The position numbers were made by a program, and so were the translations under genes. Of a stretch of 14,016 nt of DNA, positions 1 through 8,422 are shown piece after piece (positions within the stretch are counted from its first letter, which is position 1; each line of letters opens with the position of its first letter). The stretch comes from Trileptium ribeirensis. Its lineage: Eukaryota; Nematoda; Enoplea; Enoplida; Thoracostomopsidae. The notes below the pieces were generated by a model. That model ran no database searches. It saw only the letters and a program-made list of their open reading frames with translations, and was not told the DNA's origin. The stretch lies in the NCBI GenBank assembly GCA_030248225.1, contig JASANE010004972.1, forward strand, positions 1 to 14,016. Direction: 5' to 3'.

Positions 1-673
1 TATCTAAGCATAAATGTTTGTGTACTTCAATAAATCATTTTTCAAGCTTAGATTTACCAAAACTCAAACCCAACAAATTGAAAGGGTTTTAAAAAGGGAA
101 AAATCCCGTAGGAGCATCATCATATTTCATATCATTCCAGACCTTGTTACCTTAGCTTGGCGTCCCTAAATTAGAGACAAGGATCCCTAACATTTTTGGG
201 CGCTCTGTGTAAAGTTCCTCCCTATGGTAAACGTTTTGTCTTCTCATGGAAAAACTACACCCATTCGACATAATTTTGGTATAAAAATATATCTTTTCAA
301 AAATCCCGTTGTGAAGCTAATTTTAATAAATCGCGTTAAAATTGGGTCAAAATTGATTTTAACCTCAACCGTATTCAGTTGAGACCATGTAAGTAATATT
401 TTAGCGTTTTGCACGGAACCGCGTTGATTCGCGGCAATTTCCGTATTAATGGCAGCCATTCCTCGCCAAATGAACAGGGACTAGCCCATTTCCTGTTGCG
501 GGACAAAACTGGTTTTCCTGGTTCATGACCAGGTTAACGCGACTCTTACGCAACATGGTAAATTTATCCGTTACTGAGAAGCCATTTACCGAAACCGTGC
601 CTAACGTATTATTTACCTATTCAGAGAGTGTATGTTTAAGTTATACTTGTTTAAGCTGATGTGTTTAGCAGGT
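1..673. other. AT-rich left flank without a recognisable gene
   Basis: No convincing reading frame is present; the longest is about 70 codons on the minus strand, with no recognisable motif. A poly(A)-type AATAAA lies near base 30. A perfect 6-bp stem with a 5-base loop (CCTGGT/ACCAGG) occupies 517-533. The short word TCCCTAA occurs twice between 160 and 195. This could be a decayed transposon edge, but no diagnostic end or coding domain could be seen. Confidence 0.5.
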
Positions 674-721
674 TATTGATTTCTTAGAAACGTGGTTGTT
701 GATACTTTTAAACTTGAAATA

Positions 722-1237
722 TGGCATTGGAACAGAAACTACTCCAGTTGCGTATTTTGCATTACCGTCATCTTTAGCATCCCATTTCAAAGTCACTGGA
801 CTCGTTATTTCTTCTATTGCTATTCTGAACTCTTATTTCTTCTATTAATTTCTTAGAAGCGCGGTAGTTGAAACTTATAAACTTGAAATATGGCATTGGA
901 ACAGAAACTATTTCAGTTGCGTATTTTGCATTACCGTCATCTTTAGCATCCCATTTCAAAGTCACTGGACTCGTTATTTCTTCTATTGCTATTCTGAACT
1001 CTTATTTCTTCTATTAATTTCTTAGAAGCGCGGTAGTTGAAACTTATAAACTTGAAATATGGCATTGGAACAGAAACTATTTCAGTTGCGTATTTTGCAT
1101 TACCGTCATCTTCAGGATCCTATTTCAAAGTCATTGGACTCTTATTTCATCCTATTTCTTCTATTGCTATTCTGAACTCTTATTTTTTCTATTGATTTCT
1201 TAAAAGCGCGGTAGTTGAAACTTTTAAACTTGAAATA
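722..1237. repeat. Truncated higher-order block A-B-(C/D), 516 bp
   Basis: The block has two 169-bp monomers (A, B) followed by one 178-bp monomer. That third monomer opens with the C-type ACTATTTCAG stretch and continues with D-type sequence (CAGGATCC, then TTATTTCATCC). It looks like a C/D hybrid, so one 178-bp monomer is missing relative to the full blocks. Unequal exchange within the array explains this most simply. Confidence 0.85.
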
Positions 1238-1931
1238 TGGCATTGGAACAGAAACTATTTCAGTTGCGTATTTTGCATTACCGTCATCTTTAGCATCCCA
1301 TTTCAAAGTCACTGGACTCGTTATTTCTTCTATTGCTATTCTGAACTCTTATTTCTTCTATTAATTTCTTAGAAGCGCGGTAGTTGAAACTTATAAACTT
1401 GAAATATGGCATTGGAACAGAAACTATTTCAGTTGCGTATTTTGCATTACCGTCATCTTTAGCATCCCATTTCAAAGTCACTGGACTCGTTATTTCTTCT
1501 ATTGCTATTCTGAACTCTTATTTCTTCTATTAATTTCTTAGAAGCGCGGTAGTTGAAACTTATAAACTTGAAATATGGCATTGGAACAGAAACTATTTCA
1601 GTTGCGTATTTTGCATTACCGTCATCTTCAGCATCCTATTTCAAAGTCACTGGACTCTTATTTCTTCTAATGCTATTCTGAACTCTTATTTCTTCCTAGT
1701 TCAGCTATTGATTTCTTAGAAGGGCGGTAGTTGAAACTTTTAAACTTGAAATATGGCATTGGAACAGAAACAATTCCAGTTGCGTATTTTGCATTACCGT
1801 CATCTTCAGGATCCTATTTCAAAGTCATTGGACTCTTATTTCATCCTATTTCTTCTATTGCTATTCTGAACTCTTATTTTTTCTATTGATTTCTTAAAAG
1901 CGCGGTAGTTGAAACTTTTAAACTTGAAATA
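1238..1931. repeat. Higher-order repeat copy 1 (A-B-C-D, 694 bp)
   Basis: The block holds monomers of 169, 169, 178 and 178 bp. C is marked by CTAATGC, TCCTAGTTCAGC and the variant AGGGCGG. D is marked by CAGGATCC and by TTAAAAGCGCGG. It appears nearly identical to the next 694-bp block, while monomers inside the block differ clearly from each other. That is the defining pattern of a higher-order repeat. Confidence 0.92.
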
Positions 1932-2625
1932 TGGCATTGGAACAGAAACTATTTCAGTTGCGTATTTTGCATTACCGTCATCTTTAGCATCCCATTTCAA
2001 AGTCACTGGACTCGTTATTTCTTCTATTGCTATTCTGAACTCTTATTTCTTCTATTAATTTCTTAGAAGCGCGGTAGTTGAAACTTATAAACTTGAAATA
2101 TGGCATTGGAACAGAAACTATTTCAGTTGCGTATTTTGCATTACCGTCATCTTTAGCATCCCATTTCAAAGTCACTGGACTCGTTATTTCTTCTATTGCT
2201 ATTCTGAACTCTTATTTCTTCTATTAATTTCTTAGAAGCGCGGTAGTTGAAACTTATAAACTTGAAATATGGCATTGGAACAGAAACTATTTCAGTTGCG
2301 TATTTTGCATTACCGTCATCTTCAGCATCCTATTTCAAAGTCACTGGACTCTTATTTCTTCTAATGCTATTCTGAACTCTTATTTCTTCCTAGTTCAGCT
2401 ATTGATTTCTTAGAAGGGCGGTAGTTGAAACTTTTAAACTTGAAATATGGCATTGGAACAGAAACAATTCCAGTTGCGTATTTTGCATTACCGTCATCTT
2501 CAGGATCCTATTTCAAAGTCATTGGACTCTTATTTCATCCTATTTCTTCTATTGCTATTCTGAACTCTTATTTTTTCTATTGATTTCTTAAAAGCGCGGT
2601 AGTTGAAGCTTTTAAACTTTAAATA
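1932..2625. repeat. Higher-order repeat copy 2 (A-B-C-D, 694 bp)
   Basis: This is a second ABCD block in the same order and with the same lengths as 1238-1931. Divergence appears only at its right end (TTGAAGCTTTTAAACTTT at about 2605), where the array decays into a terminal degenerate monomer. Confidence 0.92.
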
Positions 2626-2695
2626 TGACATTGGGATAGAAACATCCCAATTGCCTATTTTGCATTACCGTCATCTTTAGCATCCCTTTTCAAAA

Positions 2696-2896
2696 TCACT
2701 GGACTTTTATTTCTTCCTCCTTTGATATTTCACTACCTAAATCATATGTTAATGAGAATAAGGTTTCGGCTGTGGTGAAAGTTTGCAGTTGCGATTCCAG
2801 TGAGTCAATGATATATTGTGAGCAGTTTGGCCCATGGCGGATAAAACAGCTTTGTATATAAAGGACACCGAATTGGATCTTCCCTGTCTTTTTCAC
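2696..2896 (-). CDS. Unidentified 66-codon reading frame at the satellite edge
   Basis: I do not recognise this product. The minus strand is open for 66 codons and begins with GTG rather than ATG, so a start is not established and it would have to be an exon or a broken gene. The carboxyl end is acidic (GSEISKEEEIKVQ). Just past its stop, the minus strand runs into satellite sequence: a one-base shift would continue it as SPV-L-K-DAKDDGNAK, the same peptide that each satellite monomer encodes (SPVTLKWDAKDDGNAK). This suggests, as inference, that the frame is a relic of the sequence from which the satellite was amplified. The plus strand is also open here for about 50 codons, so the frame could be fortuitous. 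No domain, signal peptide or membrane segment is seen. Confidence 0.25.
   Translation of the reverse strand: MKKTGKIQFGVLYIQSCFIRHGPNCSQYIIDSLESQLQTFTTAETLFSLTYDLGSEISKEEEIKVQ
2855..2862 (+). promoter_or_regulatory. TATA-box-like sequence upstream of the kinase remnant
   Basis: TATATAAA followed by GG lies about 140 bp upstream of the ATG at 3002, which opens into the kinase remnant. The spacing would suit a polymerase II promoter with a short leader. No initiator or other promoter element was confirmed, and such words arise easily in AT-rich DNA. Confidence 0.2.
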
Positions 2897-3112
2897 ATTA
2901 TTAACTGAATTGCATTAACGTACCATACAGTACTCGCCACGGTTGACTGTCGCCGTATGAAAACGAGCAGTGAGCGAACAAAAATAATATGAAATTTCAA
3001 AATGACATTTTATTTTCTCATTAGCAAGTTAATAACGAGCAGCTGTCAGTTGCGGCAGGCCAGTACTCTATTTTCGAGTAAGCTCCAACTAAGCGACAAC
3101 GGGTTTCGTATA

Positions 3113-3153
3113 GTAAGTACAGATTTATACTAGCGTTGGTCATGTCATTCCAG
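3113..3153 (+). other. Candidate 41-nt intron inside the kinase remnant
   Basis: The segment begins GTAAGTAC and ends TTCCAG, with TACTAGC as a possible branch site. Without it the reading frame runs FRIVVYEYVGCQNLQQIL, a well-formed kinase beta-5/hinge strand. With it the frame is broken by a TAG at 3131. The length is short for insects but matches the similarly short 48-nt gap at 4452-4499. Confidence 0.55.
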
Positions 3154-3313
3154 GTGGTGTACGAGTATGTTGGATGCCAAAATTTGCAACAAATTCTCGA
3201 TCGAACACGATCACCGCTGTCAGATGTTATCGACAACAATTGCGACTTCGATAGTACGGGAACGACCAACGATACAAACCATGATAGGCCTCAGAGCGAA
3301 TCTGAGCTGGACG

Positions 3314-4274
3314 GTAACGGTATTATTCCATGTCCTTGACTGGTTTAGTGAACACTATAAGCTGACTAATCCTTAAAGATTTTTGCTCCGACATGTGTCT
3401 ACTACAGCTCACTCGCTCCTGCAAGCTGTCATTGCAGCCATTCTGGAGTTGCCGCCCGTTTACAGAGGAGTGTGCTTTTACCAGAATTTTTGGTAGCTTG
3501 TCATTTTTCGATCGATTTTCGAGATTATTTTTGTAAAGTAGCTTTTTTCTATTTCCACATATTAGTGAGGTTGGATTGTCTGAGACCGAACATGAGCTTA
3601 ACATGGGCTCAAAGGGTGCATCGCTGTACTTAATATTTTAACATTTATACATTTTCGAGTAGTTTTACCTTCTTGTAAGTTGCTTCGTAGCAATTATTTA
3701 GATATACGGTAGCGCAAGTTTCAGTTTTCGCACGCATAGTGAATGGTTGGTTTGTCATAGGGCATAGACTGGGCGATCACCCGGTTCGGAACTGGGTAAG
3801 TCGGATTTTGCCAGGGTGCATGAATTGGGTGGCTTGTTCGCATTGTACCAAGGAACGCCCCTTGATTTTGAAATTATCAAAATTGTTTTTTTACAAATTT
3901 TGCGAAATCTGTTCCTCAGAAACGGTGCAAAAAGGTCTACAAATTTTCAACCAATTATTTACTTAAATGAATCAAATTTGTAACTATAAAAAAGGAATTT
4001 TGTAAACTTTTTTATGTCAACTGAATGTGTTTTTTCCAGAAGAGGTTGTGTGAAAAGATTTGGCCAGGGGAAGCAAACCTGGAATAACGAAACCAAGGGT
4101 TCACTGTCACCCAGTTTTGAAAACGCATTAACTTCAACCCAGAATTTAGTCTTAAGATATCTTTGAAAACGTTGGGTTTTGTTTGACAAACTAGAAGCCA
4201 GCCTATGTTGTAGTTTTCAGCGTATTATTGATAAAATTTATGCGAATGAGTTTACTGTGTAGCTAAGTTTTCAG
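3314..4274 (+). other. Candidate 961-bp intron; no independent gene seen
   Basis: The donor is GACG|GTAACG and the acceptor is GCTAAGTTTTCAG|TA. The phases agree: one base from the left exon plus two from the right give a Val codon, joining ESELD to YGPSSQVSSAVFGIERIW. The interior is AT-rich, with several short frames on both strands (up to 93 codons, 3323-3604 minus) that show no recognisable motif. It may hold transposon debris, but no ends were identified. Confidence 0.45.
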
Positions 4275-4608
4275 TATATGGACCAAGTAGCCAAGTATCG
4301 TCGGCAGTGTTTGGAATCGAGCGAATTTGGCAATGGGCTCACGAGATTGCATCGGCGCTCGACTACTGTCACTGCCATGGTGTGCTTCACTTGGATGTAA
4401 AGCCGGCCAACGTTTTATTGACAGACAAGCCAATGCTTCAAGCAAAATTGTGTAAGCGTTTGTGTGTACCCGGAAACCTATTAATCATTGTCTTTTTAGC
4501 CCTGAAAGCGCCGCGGAACTGGTTATCGAGAGGTCGAAAAATTTCCGTTTCCCAAAATATTGAGATTATATATCAAGAATGGTTGTAATGTTATACCGAT
4601 AGCAGCAG

Positions 4609-5648
4609 AAATCATAGTAGGAATGTACTTTAGATACGGAGCGGAGCGGGCGTAATTTTGCTTATATAGCGCTTAATTGGGACAAATTATTTTTCTCAGT
4701 CTGTTCGGATAACTCTCCACCAGATTGATGAATTTTTGCAAGTTTTTTAGATGAAGCATATTGAAATGCAGTTGTGCTCCTAACTTTATATACGCGCTGC
4801 TCCCGTTATTTTCTACCTAATTTCACAAGGCCGACATGAATCGGGCATTTTTGATTTTGACTATTTGGGGGTTGCTCAACATTTTTGGTTATAACTTTTG
4901 CACAGAATCCTCTTATCGAGAGTTACAATATTGCTATTATGCATTTGTTGTCAGCGCAGCGGTTTTCGAGCTAAATTAAAAAGCATACATAAAAATGGAA
5001 TTTTCAGTATTTTTACAAAGCAGGTTTTTAAAGGGGGTGTGAACATTAGGCATATATTGCTATTTAACAAGTTAAACAGCTTGGTTTCATTGTTTCGATA
5101 TCAGATTAGGTGCGTTATTAACCCTGCAGCACGGCACTGAAGCAAAATTTGATAATTTTTAGAACCAAAAATTGTTAAATTTGGCCACATTTTCAAATCC
5201 CAACTGCCGTTGAGCCTTTAGTGCAAAATTCTATAAAAATACGCAATTTTTATACCAAATCCACCGATTTATTGAAAAATAACATAACCCATTATGCTAT
5301 TTTGCAGCTAAGATATAGTCATCTGGTTTTGGCTTTTACTGCTTTTGGTTATGTCCAAGCTGAAGTTTGCGATGCCTACGATTCAAACAAATTTCTACTC
5401 ATTTCTGCAATATAATGTATGGCCACTACTATAAATGATGTATTATTACCAGAGAATAACCGGAACCGTCCATTTAAACCGGATCCGGAACCGAAACCTG
5501 GTCTTCGAAGTTTATATATAGTAAAACAGATGATGGAAGAAATGAAGGTATAGTGGATTTAAAATGCGTTAAAAATAACTTTTACATTAAACTTAATGTA
5601 TTGCGATGGTATTATTGCCTTTCTGAAACTTTAAAGAGACTGAGGAAG
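4609..5648. other. AT-rich interval without a supported gene
   Basis: Only frames of 80 codons or fewer are present, none with a recognisable motif. The interval holds one degraded copy of the CCGGAA-rich module (5451-5500) found in the inverted repeat to the right. Otherwise I see nothing assignable. Confidence 0.6.
5451..5500 (+). repeat. Degenerate copy of the CCGGAA-rich module
   Basis: The order GAGAATAACCGGAACCG, then AAACCGGATCCGGAACCG, parallels the edge of the inner module at 7121-7160 (GGGAGTAACCGG...). Orientation matches the right arm. The 16-bp palindrome found in the intact modules has decayed here. Confidence 0.5.
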
Positions 5649-6574
5649 CTAATAATGTTTATTTATCGATCAAATATGTCGGTTTTTGGACATTCAGAGC
5701 AAAAAATATCTTCCGCTATACACCACTGCGTCAAATCGAATGTGCTTACAAAGCTTGGAGCGTAGAATACACACTTTCGCTATGTCTCCAGTCGCCTCCC
5801 TTTACTACACATACGTTTGTTACATGTTGTTCTGTAGGAATTTTGAAATTATTGGTTTGTATTGTTCTAAGAGAAAATAATAGGTAATTTCCTAATCTGT
5901 GGTCAGAGACACTGCTTAGACTTGCGTTGGACAAACAGTGCCCGTCAGTTACATCATAATGTTGATAACTTTCTAATCAGAATGTTATAAATGAGACACA
6001 CTGTGATGCTGCTCGCACAATTTCAATAAATTCAGTTCATTGCGAAGAAAGCAGTTTCTAGCTGCGTTGCAGATAACGTTAGTTTACTTCAATTTAGACT
6101 GATTTACCAAGTTTACAAGCACACTGGCGGGTGGTTGACGCAATTTATGTTAGCCAAGCATACCCTAAGTACTTCTGCCTAAGCCATACTCTGTTACCGA
6201 GTTGGACCGGTTTAATTCAAACGTATCCCACAGACTTCTGGATGTGTAAAATAGCTGCTACAAGCATCGACGTGGCTTTGATTTAACAAACTCCTGCAGG
6301 TTATTATGAAAAATTCCTGCTCAAATTATGTGCCGTACGTATGTTTCACACGGCAAATTGGTTAGTTAATCTTTTCTTTTGCTTGGTTGTATTGGAGCTT
6401 GATCATTGTATAATATATATAACATATGTTTGGATTACAGGATGAAGCAAAAAACGTGGAAATTTTCAAACAAAATTTTTAAACGGAATTCCTGTTCCGG
6501 TATGGTTTTTGCCCTTTGACGGAACCGCAACCGGAACACGATTTTCGCCGGAACCGGAATTCCGGTTACTCCCT
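5649..6574 (+). repeat. Left arm of the inverted repeat
   Basis: The arm has an outer module (5649-6410) and an inner CCGGAA-rich module (about 6425-6574, ending GGTTACTCCCT). It carries 99 bp (6055-6153) absent from the right arm, between the words AAGCAG and CCAAGCAT that are adjacent in the other copy. Confidence 0.8.
6552..6567. repeat. Perfect 16-bp palindrome, left arm
   Basis: AACCGGAATTCCGGTT is its own reverse complement. The partner site expected about 70 bp away in this module (about 6481-6500) is mutated to ACGGAATTCCTGTTCC. Confidence 0.9.
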
Positions 6575-7120
6575 GATTATTACATAACTAGACTTGAAGA
6601 TTCTGTTGCTGGTTTTACTAGCTTTTTTGTTGTTTCGTTATTTTCAGTTCTCATTAAAGTCCAAAAATTTTCACGGTAGTGGGGAATTCGCCGACCTAGG
6701 GGCTTAGTATATAAATGTATAATATGTATATTATAACTATGTGTCTATAGGTTTTCGTTGTTGCTGAATATGATAAAACAGGATTTCCGGTGATCAGAAA
6801 AACATGGAAGTCAGGAATCGAACTTTGCAATTGAAATTAATGTCAAATAAAGAACCTAACTTCAGTGTCTTAATATAAGAACTCGAATCTTCTCACACTA
6901 TTTATCCGCCCTATTTGCTTGTTTTGTTTTAACTGGCAAGATTTTGTCTGCCACCAGTCATTCCAACCATATTGTCTTCAACATTGATACCATTATTATG
7001 TACATGTCGCAAATAAATTCATATGATTTGGTTTAATACAAAAATGATCATGTTCATTAGCACAAATAAAGACTGAAACAATTTTGGCTTGTTACACTAA
7101 TAAATGTGATTGTATTTAGT
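6575..7120. other. Spacer between the inverted-repeat arms; no gene
   Basis: The 546 bp are AT-rich and unique within the window, with no reading frame of note. TATA-like runs occur around 6710-6735. There is no sign of a transposase or other domain. Confidence 0.65.
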
Positions 7121-7127
7121 AGGGAGT

Positions 7128-7143
7128 AACCGGAATTCCGGTT
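7128..7143. repeat. Perfect 16-bp palindrome, right arm (outer site of pair)
   Basis: AACCGGAATTCCGGTT; an identical palindrome lies 71 bp further on at 7199-7214. CCGG half-sites (TTCCGG) fill the interval between them. Confidence 0.9.
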
Positions 7144-7198
7144 CCGGCGAAAATCGTGTTCCGGTTGCTGTTCCGGCAAAAGGCAAAAACCATACCGA

Positions 7199-7214
7199 AA
7201 CCGGAATTCCGGTT
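7199..7214. repeat. Perfect 16-bp palindrome, right arm (inner site of pair)
   Basis: This is the second identical AACCGGAATTCCGGTT in the right arm. The two sites bound a roughly 87-bp module. Confidence 0.9.
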
Positions 7215-7291
7215 GAAAAATTTTGTTTGAAATTTTCCACATTTTTGTTTCATCTCCGATCCAAACATATGTAATAAAAATATATTATACA

Positions 7292-7748
7292 AGTCGGTAG
7301 TGGAACTACATTTGTGAGCGAAACTTGGGCTGTGGCATTACGAATATACTCAATTTTATGTTCTTGTAACTACATTGCATAGGGCACAGGGCTTTATCAT
7401 TGGTAAAAATATTATATTTGAATTGTTCGACCCAAAAAACCCTATAATGGTTTGATCGAAACGATTCTATTTCAATAAATAACACAAATATTGCAAAATT
7501 TTCTATTTTAGCTGCATAAAATTAACTAATTAGCTAATTACTAATTAACCACTCCAAATTTTTTAATCCCAAATATCAGGTGCACACTCTGACATGATAG
7601 GCTTTCAAACAAAAAAAGTTTTTTTTTAAAATTCGTTCAGTGGTTCTTGAGATCCATCAGACCGAACGAACGAACGGACGGACATCGACCTTTTTACTCC
7701 CAGACAGAAAATAAAAACGCTTCGCTTGGCTTCGCCGAGCTCCGCTCA
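7292..7748. mobile_element. 457-bp insertion in the right arm, no coding capacity
   Basis: The two arms align on either side of this segment but the left arm lacks it. It is flanked by ATTATACA (7284-7291) and ATTATGCA (7749-7756), 8-mers differing at one base, consistent with an old target-site duplication. Near its right side are a homopurine/polyT run and tandem GAACGAACGAACGGACGGAC at about 7664, then a TTCGCTTGGCTTCGCCGAGC stretch. No terminal inverted repeats are evident. A SINE, MITE or other short non-autonomous element is possible. Confidence 0.55.
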
Positions 7749-8422
7749 ATTATGCAATGATCACGCTCCAATGCAACCAAGCAAAACAAAAGATTAACTA
7801 CGCAATTTGCCTTGTTAAACTTAAGTAGGGCACATAATTTCGGTAGGAATTTCTCATAATAAGCTGTAGGAGTTTGTTAACAAATCAAAACCAGGTCGAT
7901 GCTTGTAGCAGCTATTTTACACATTCAGAAGTCTCCGGGTTACGCTCGAATTAAACCTAACTGGGTAACAGAGTATGGCCTGCGTAGAAGTACTTAGTGT
8001 ATGCTTGGCTGCTTTATTGGTAATGAATTGTATTTACTGAAACTGTGCGAGCAGCATCACAGTTTGCCTCATTTATAGCATTCTGATTAGAAATTTATCA
8101 TCATTGTCATCTAACTGACGTGCACTGGTTGCCCAACGCTAGCCTAAGCAGTGTCTCTGACCACTGATTAGAAAATTACCTATTATTTTCTCTTAGAACA
8201 ATACAAACCAATAATTTCAAGTTTGCTACAGAACAACATGTAACAAACGTATGTGTAGTAAATGGAGGCGACTGGAGACATAGCGAAAGTGTTTATTCGA
8301 CGCTCCATGCGTTGTAAGCACATTCAGTTTGACGCAGTATACGCAAGTGTGTATAGTGGAACGCATTTTCTGCTCTGGGTGTCCAAAAAACGACATATTG
8401 ATCGATAAATAAACATTATTAG

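Larger units (their letters stand above)
674..2717. repeat. Satellite array of 169/178-bp monomers with higher-order structure
   Basis: Using the word TGGCATTGG (TGACATTGG in the last copy) as an anchor, monomers begin at 722, 891, 1060, 1238, 1407, 1576, 1754, 1932, 2101, 2270, 2448 and 2626. Spacings are 169,169,178,169,169,178,178,169,169,178,178. Partial, more diverged units cap both ends (from about 674, and after 2626 to about 2717), as expected for array edges. Four monomer types can be told apart by variants around the CATCTTTAGCATCC/CATCTTCAGGATCC stretch and by a 9-bp length difference. The minus strand of each unit is partly open (residues like KWDAKDDGNAKYAT), but both unit lengths are 1 modulo 3, so the frame breaks at every unit. 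Confidence 0.96.
3002..4608 (+). pseudogene. mos: Mos-like serine/threonine kinase remnant, interrupted and incomplete
   Basis: Mos kinases act in the oocyte MAP-kinase pathway. Visible pieces: (i) an open frame from ATG 3002 containing QASTLFSSKLQ and DNGFRI; (ii) 3154-3313, which encodes the beta-5/hinge segment VVYEYVGCQNLQQILD; (iii) 4275-4451, which encodes WQWAHEIASALDYCH followed by the catalytic loop HGVLHLDVKPANVLL, with the catalytic Asp and Asn, ending AKLC; (iv) from 4501 in another frame, AAELVIERS, resembling the APE segment, then an in-frame TGA at 4561 and a garbled DIYSFG-like stretch (about 4564-4608). Removing 3113-3153 and 3314-4274 joins pieces i-iii in frame, and both have good splice signals. 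The DFG motif expected just after AKLC is absent. The glycine loop and VAIK lysine are not found upstream, where the satellite begins. A 48-nt gap at 4452-4499 also looks intron-like (GTAAG...TTTTTAG), but splicing it does not restore the kinase. Assignment to Mos rests on the LHLD-KPAN form and the hinge; other kinases with HLDxKPxN (Wee1-like) are less likely. Confidence 0.7.
5649..8422. mobile_element. Foldback-like element: large imperfect inverted repeat
   Basis: Sequence from 5649 rightwards reappears reverse-complemented ending at 8422. Matching blocks, in mirrored order, include the CTAATAATGTTTATTT/AAATAAACATTATTAG edges, the stretch around TAATAGGTAATTT, the block around CATACTCTGTTAC and AATAGCTGCTACAAGCATCGA, and the inner CCGGAA-rich module. 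By eye, outer arms are around 80-85% identical and the inner module around 90%. No transposase-like frame is seen in the arms or the 546-bp spacer, so if mobile it would be non-autonomous. No target-site duplication was identified at the outer ends, so an inverted segmental duplication remains possible. Confidence 0.75.
7121..8422 (-). repeat. Right arm of the inverted repeat
   Basis: The arm begins AGGGAGTAACCGGAATTCC, the reverse complement of the left arm's inner end. It comprises the inner module (7121-7291), an insertion (7292-7748) and the outer module (7749-8422). Confidence 0.8.

Noticed and set aside
774..2175. Three identical 63-codon minus-strand frames (774-965, 1290-1481, 1984-2175) as separate genes
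   Set aside because: They are the same stretch of satellite monomers A and B repeated at 516- and 694-bp spacing. The frame breaks at every monomer because unit length is not a multiple of three.
674..2717. CRISPR array
   Set aside because: Units of 169-178 bp are contiguous and repeated along their whole length, with no spacers, and the setting is eukaryotic.
3323..3604. 93-codon minus-strand frame
   Set aside because: It lies inside the candidate intron, overlaps the hinge exon end and shows no recognisable motif or composition suggestive of coding.
4263..4445. 60-codon minus-strand frame
   Set aside because: It is the antisense shadow of the kinase catalytic-loop exon.
3002..4608. A functional Mos kinase gene
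   Set aside because: The DFG aspartate, glycine loop and VAIK lysine are missing, and the C-lobe is out of frame with a stop. Only the hinge and catalytic loop are intact.
5553..5934. Short frames in the left arm, and matching ones at 8226-8521 in the right arm
   Set aside because: Their sequences differ between the arms with frame breaks, so they follow from open inverted-repeat sequence and not from a conserved protein.
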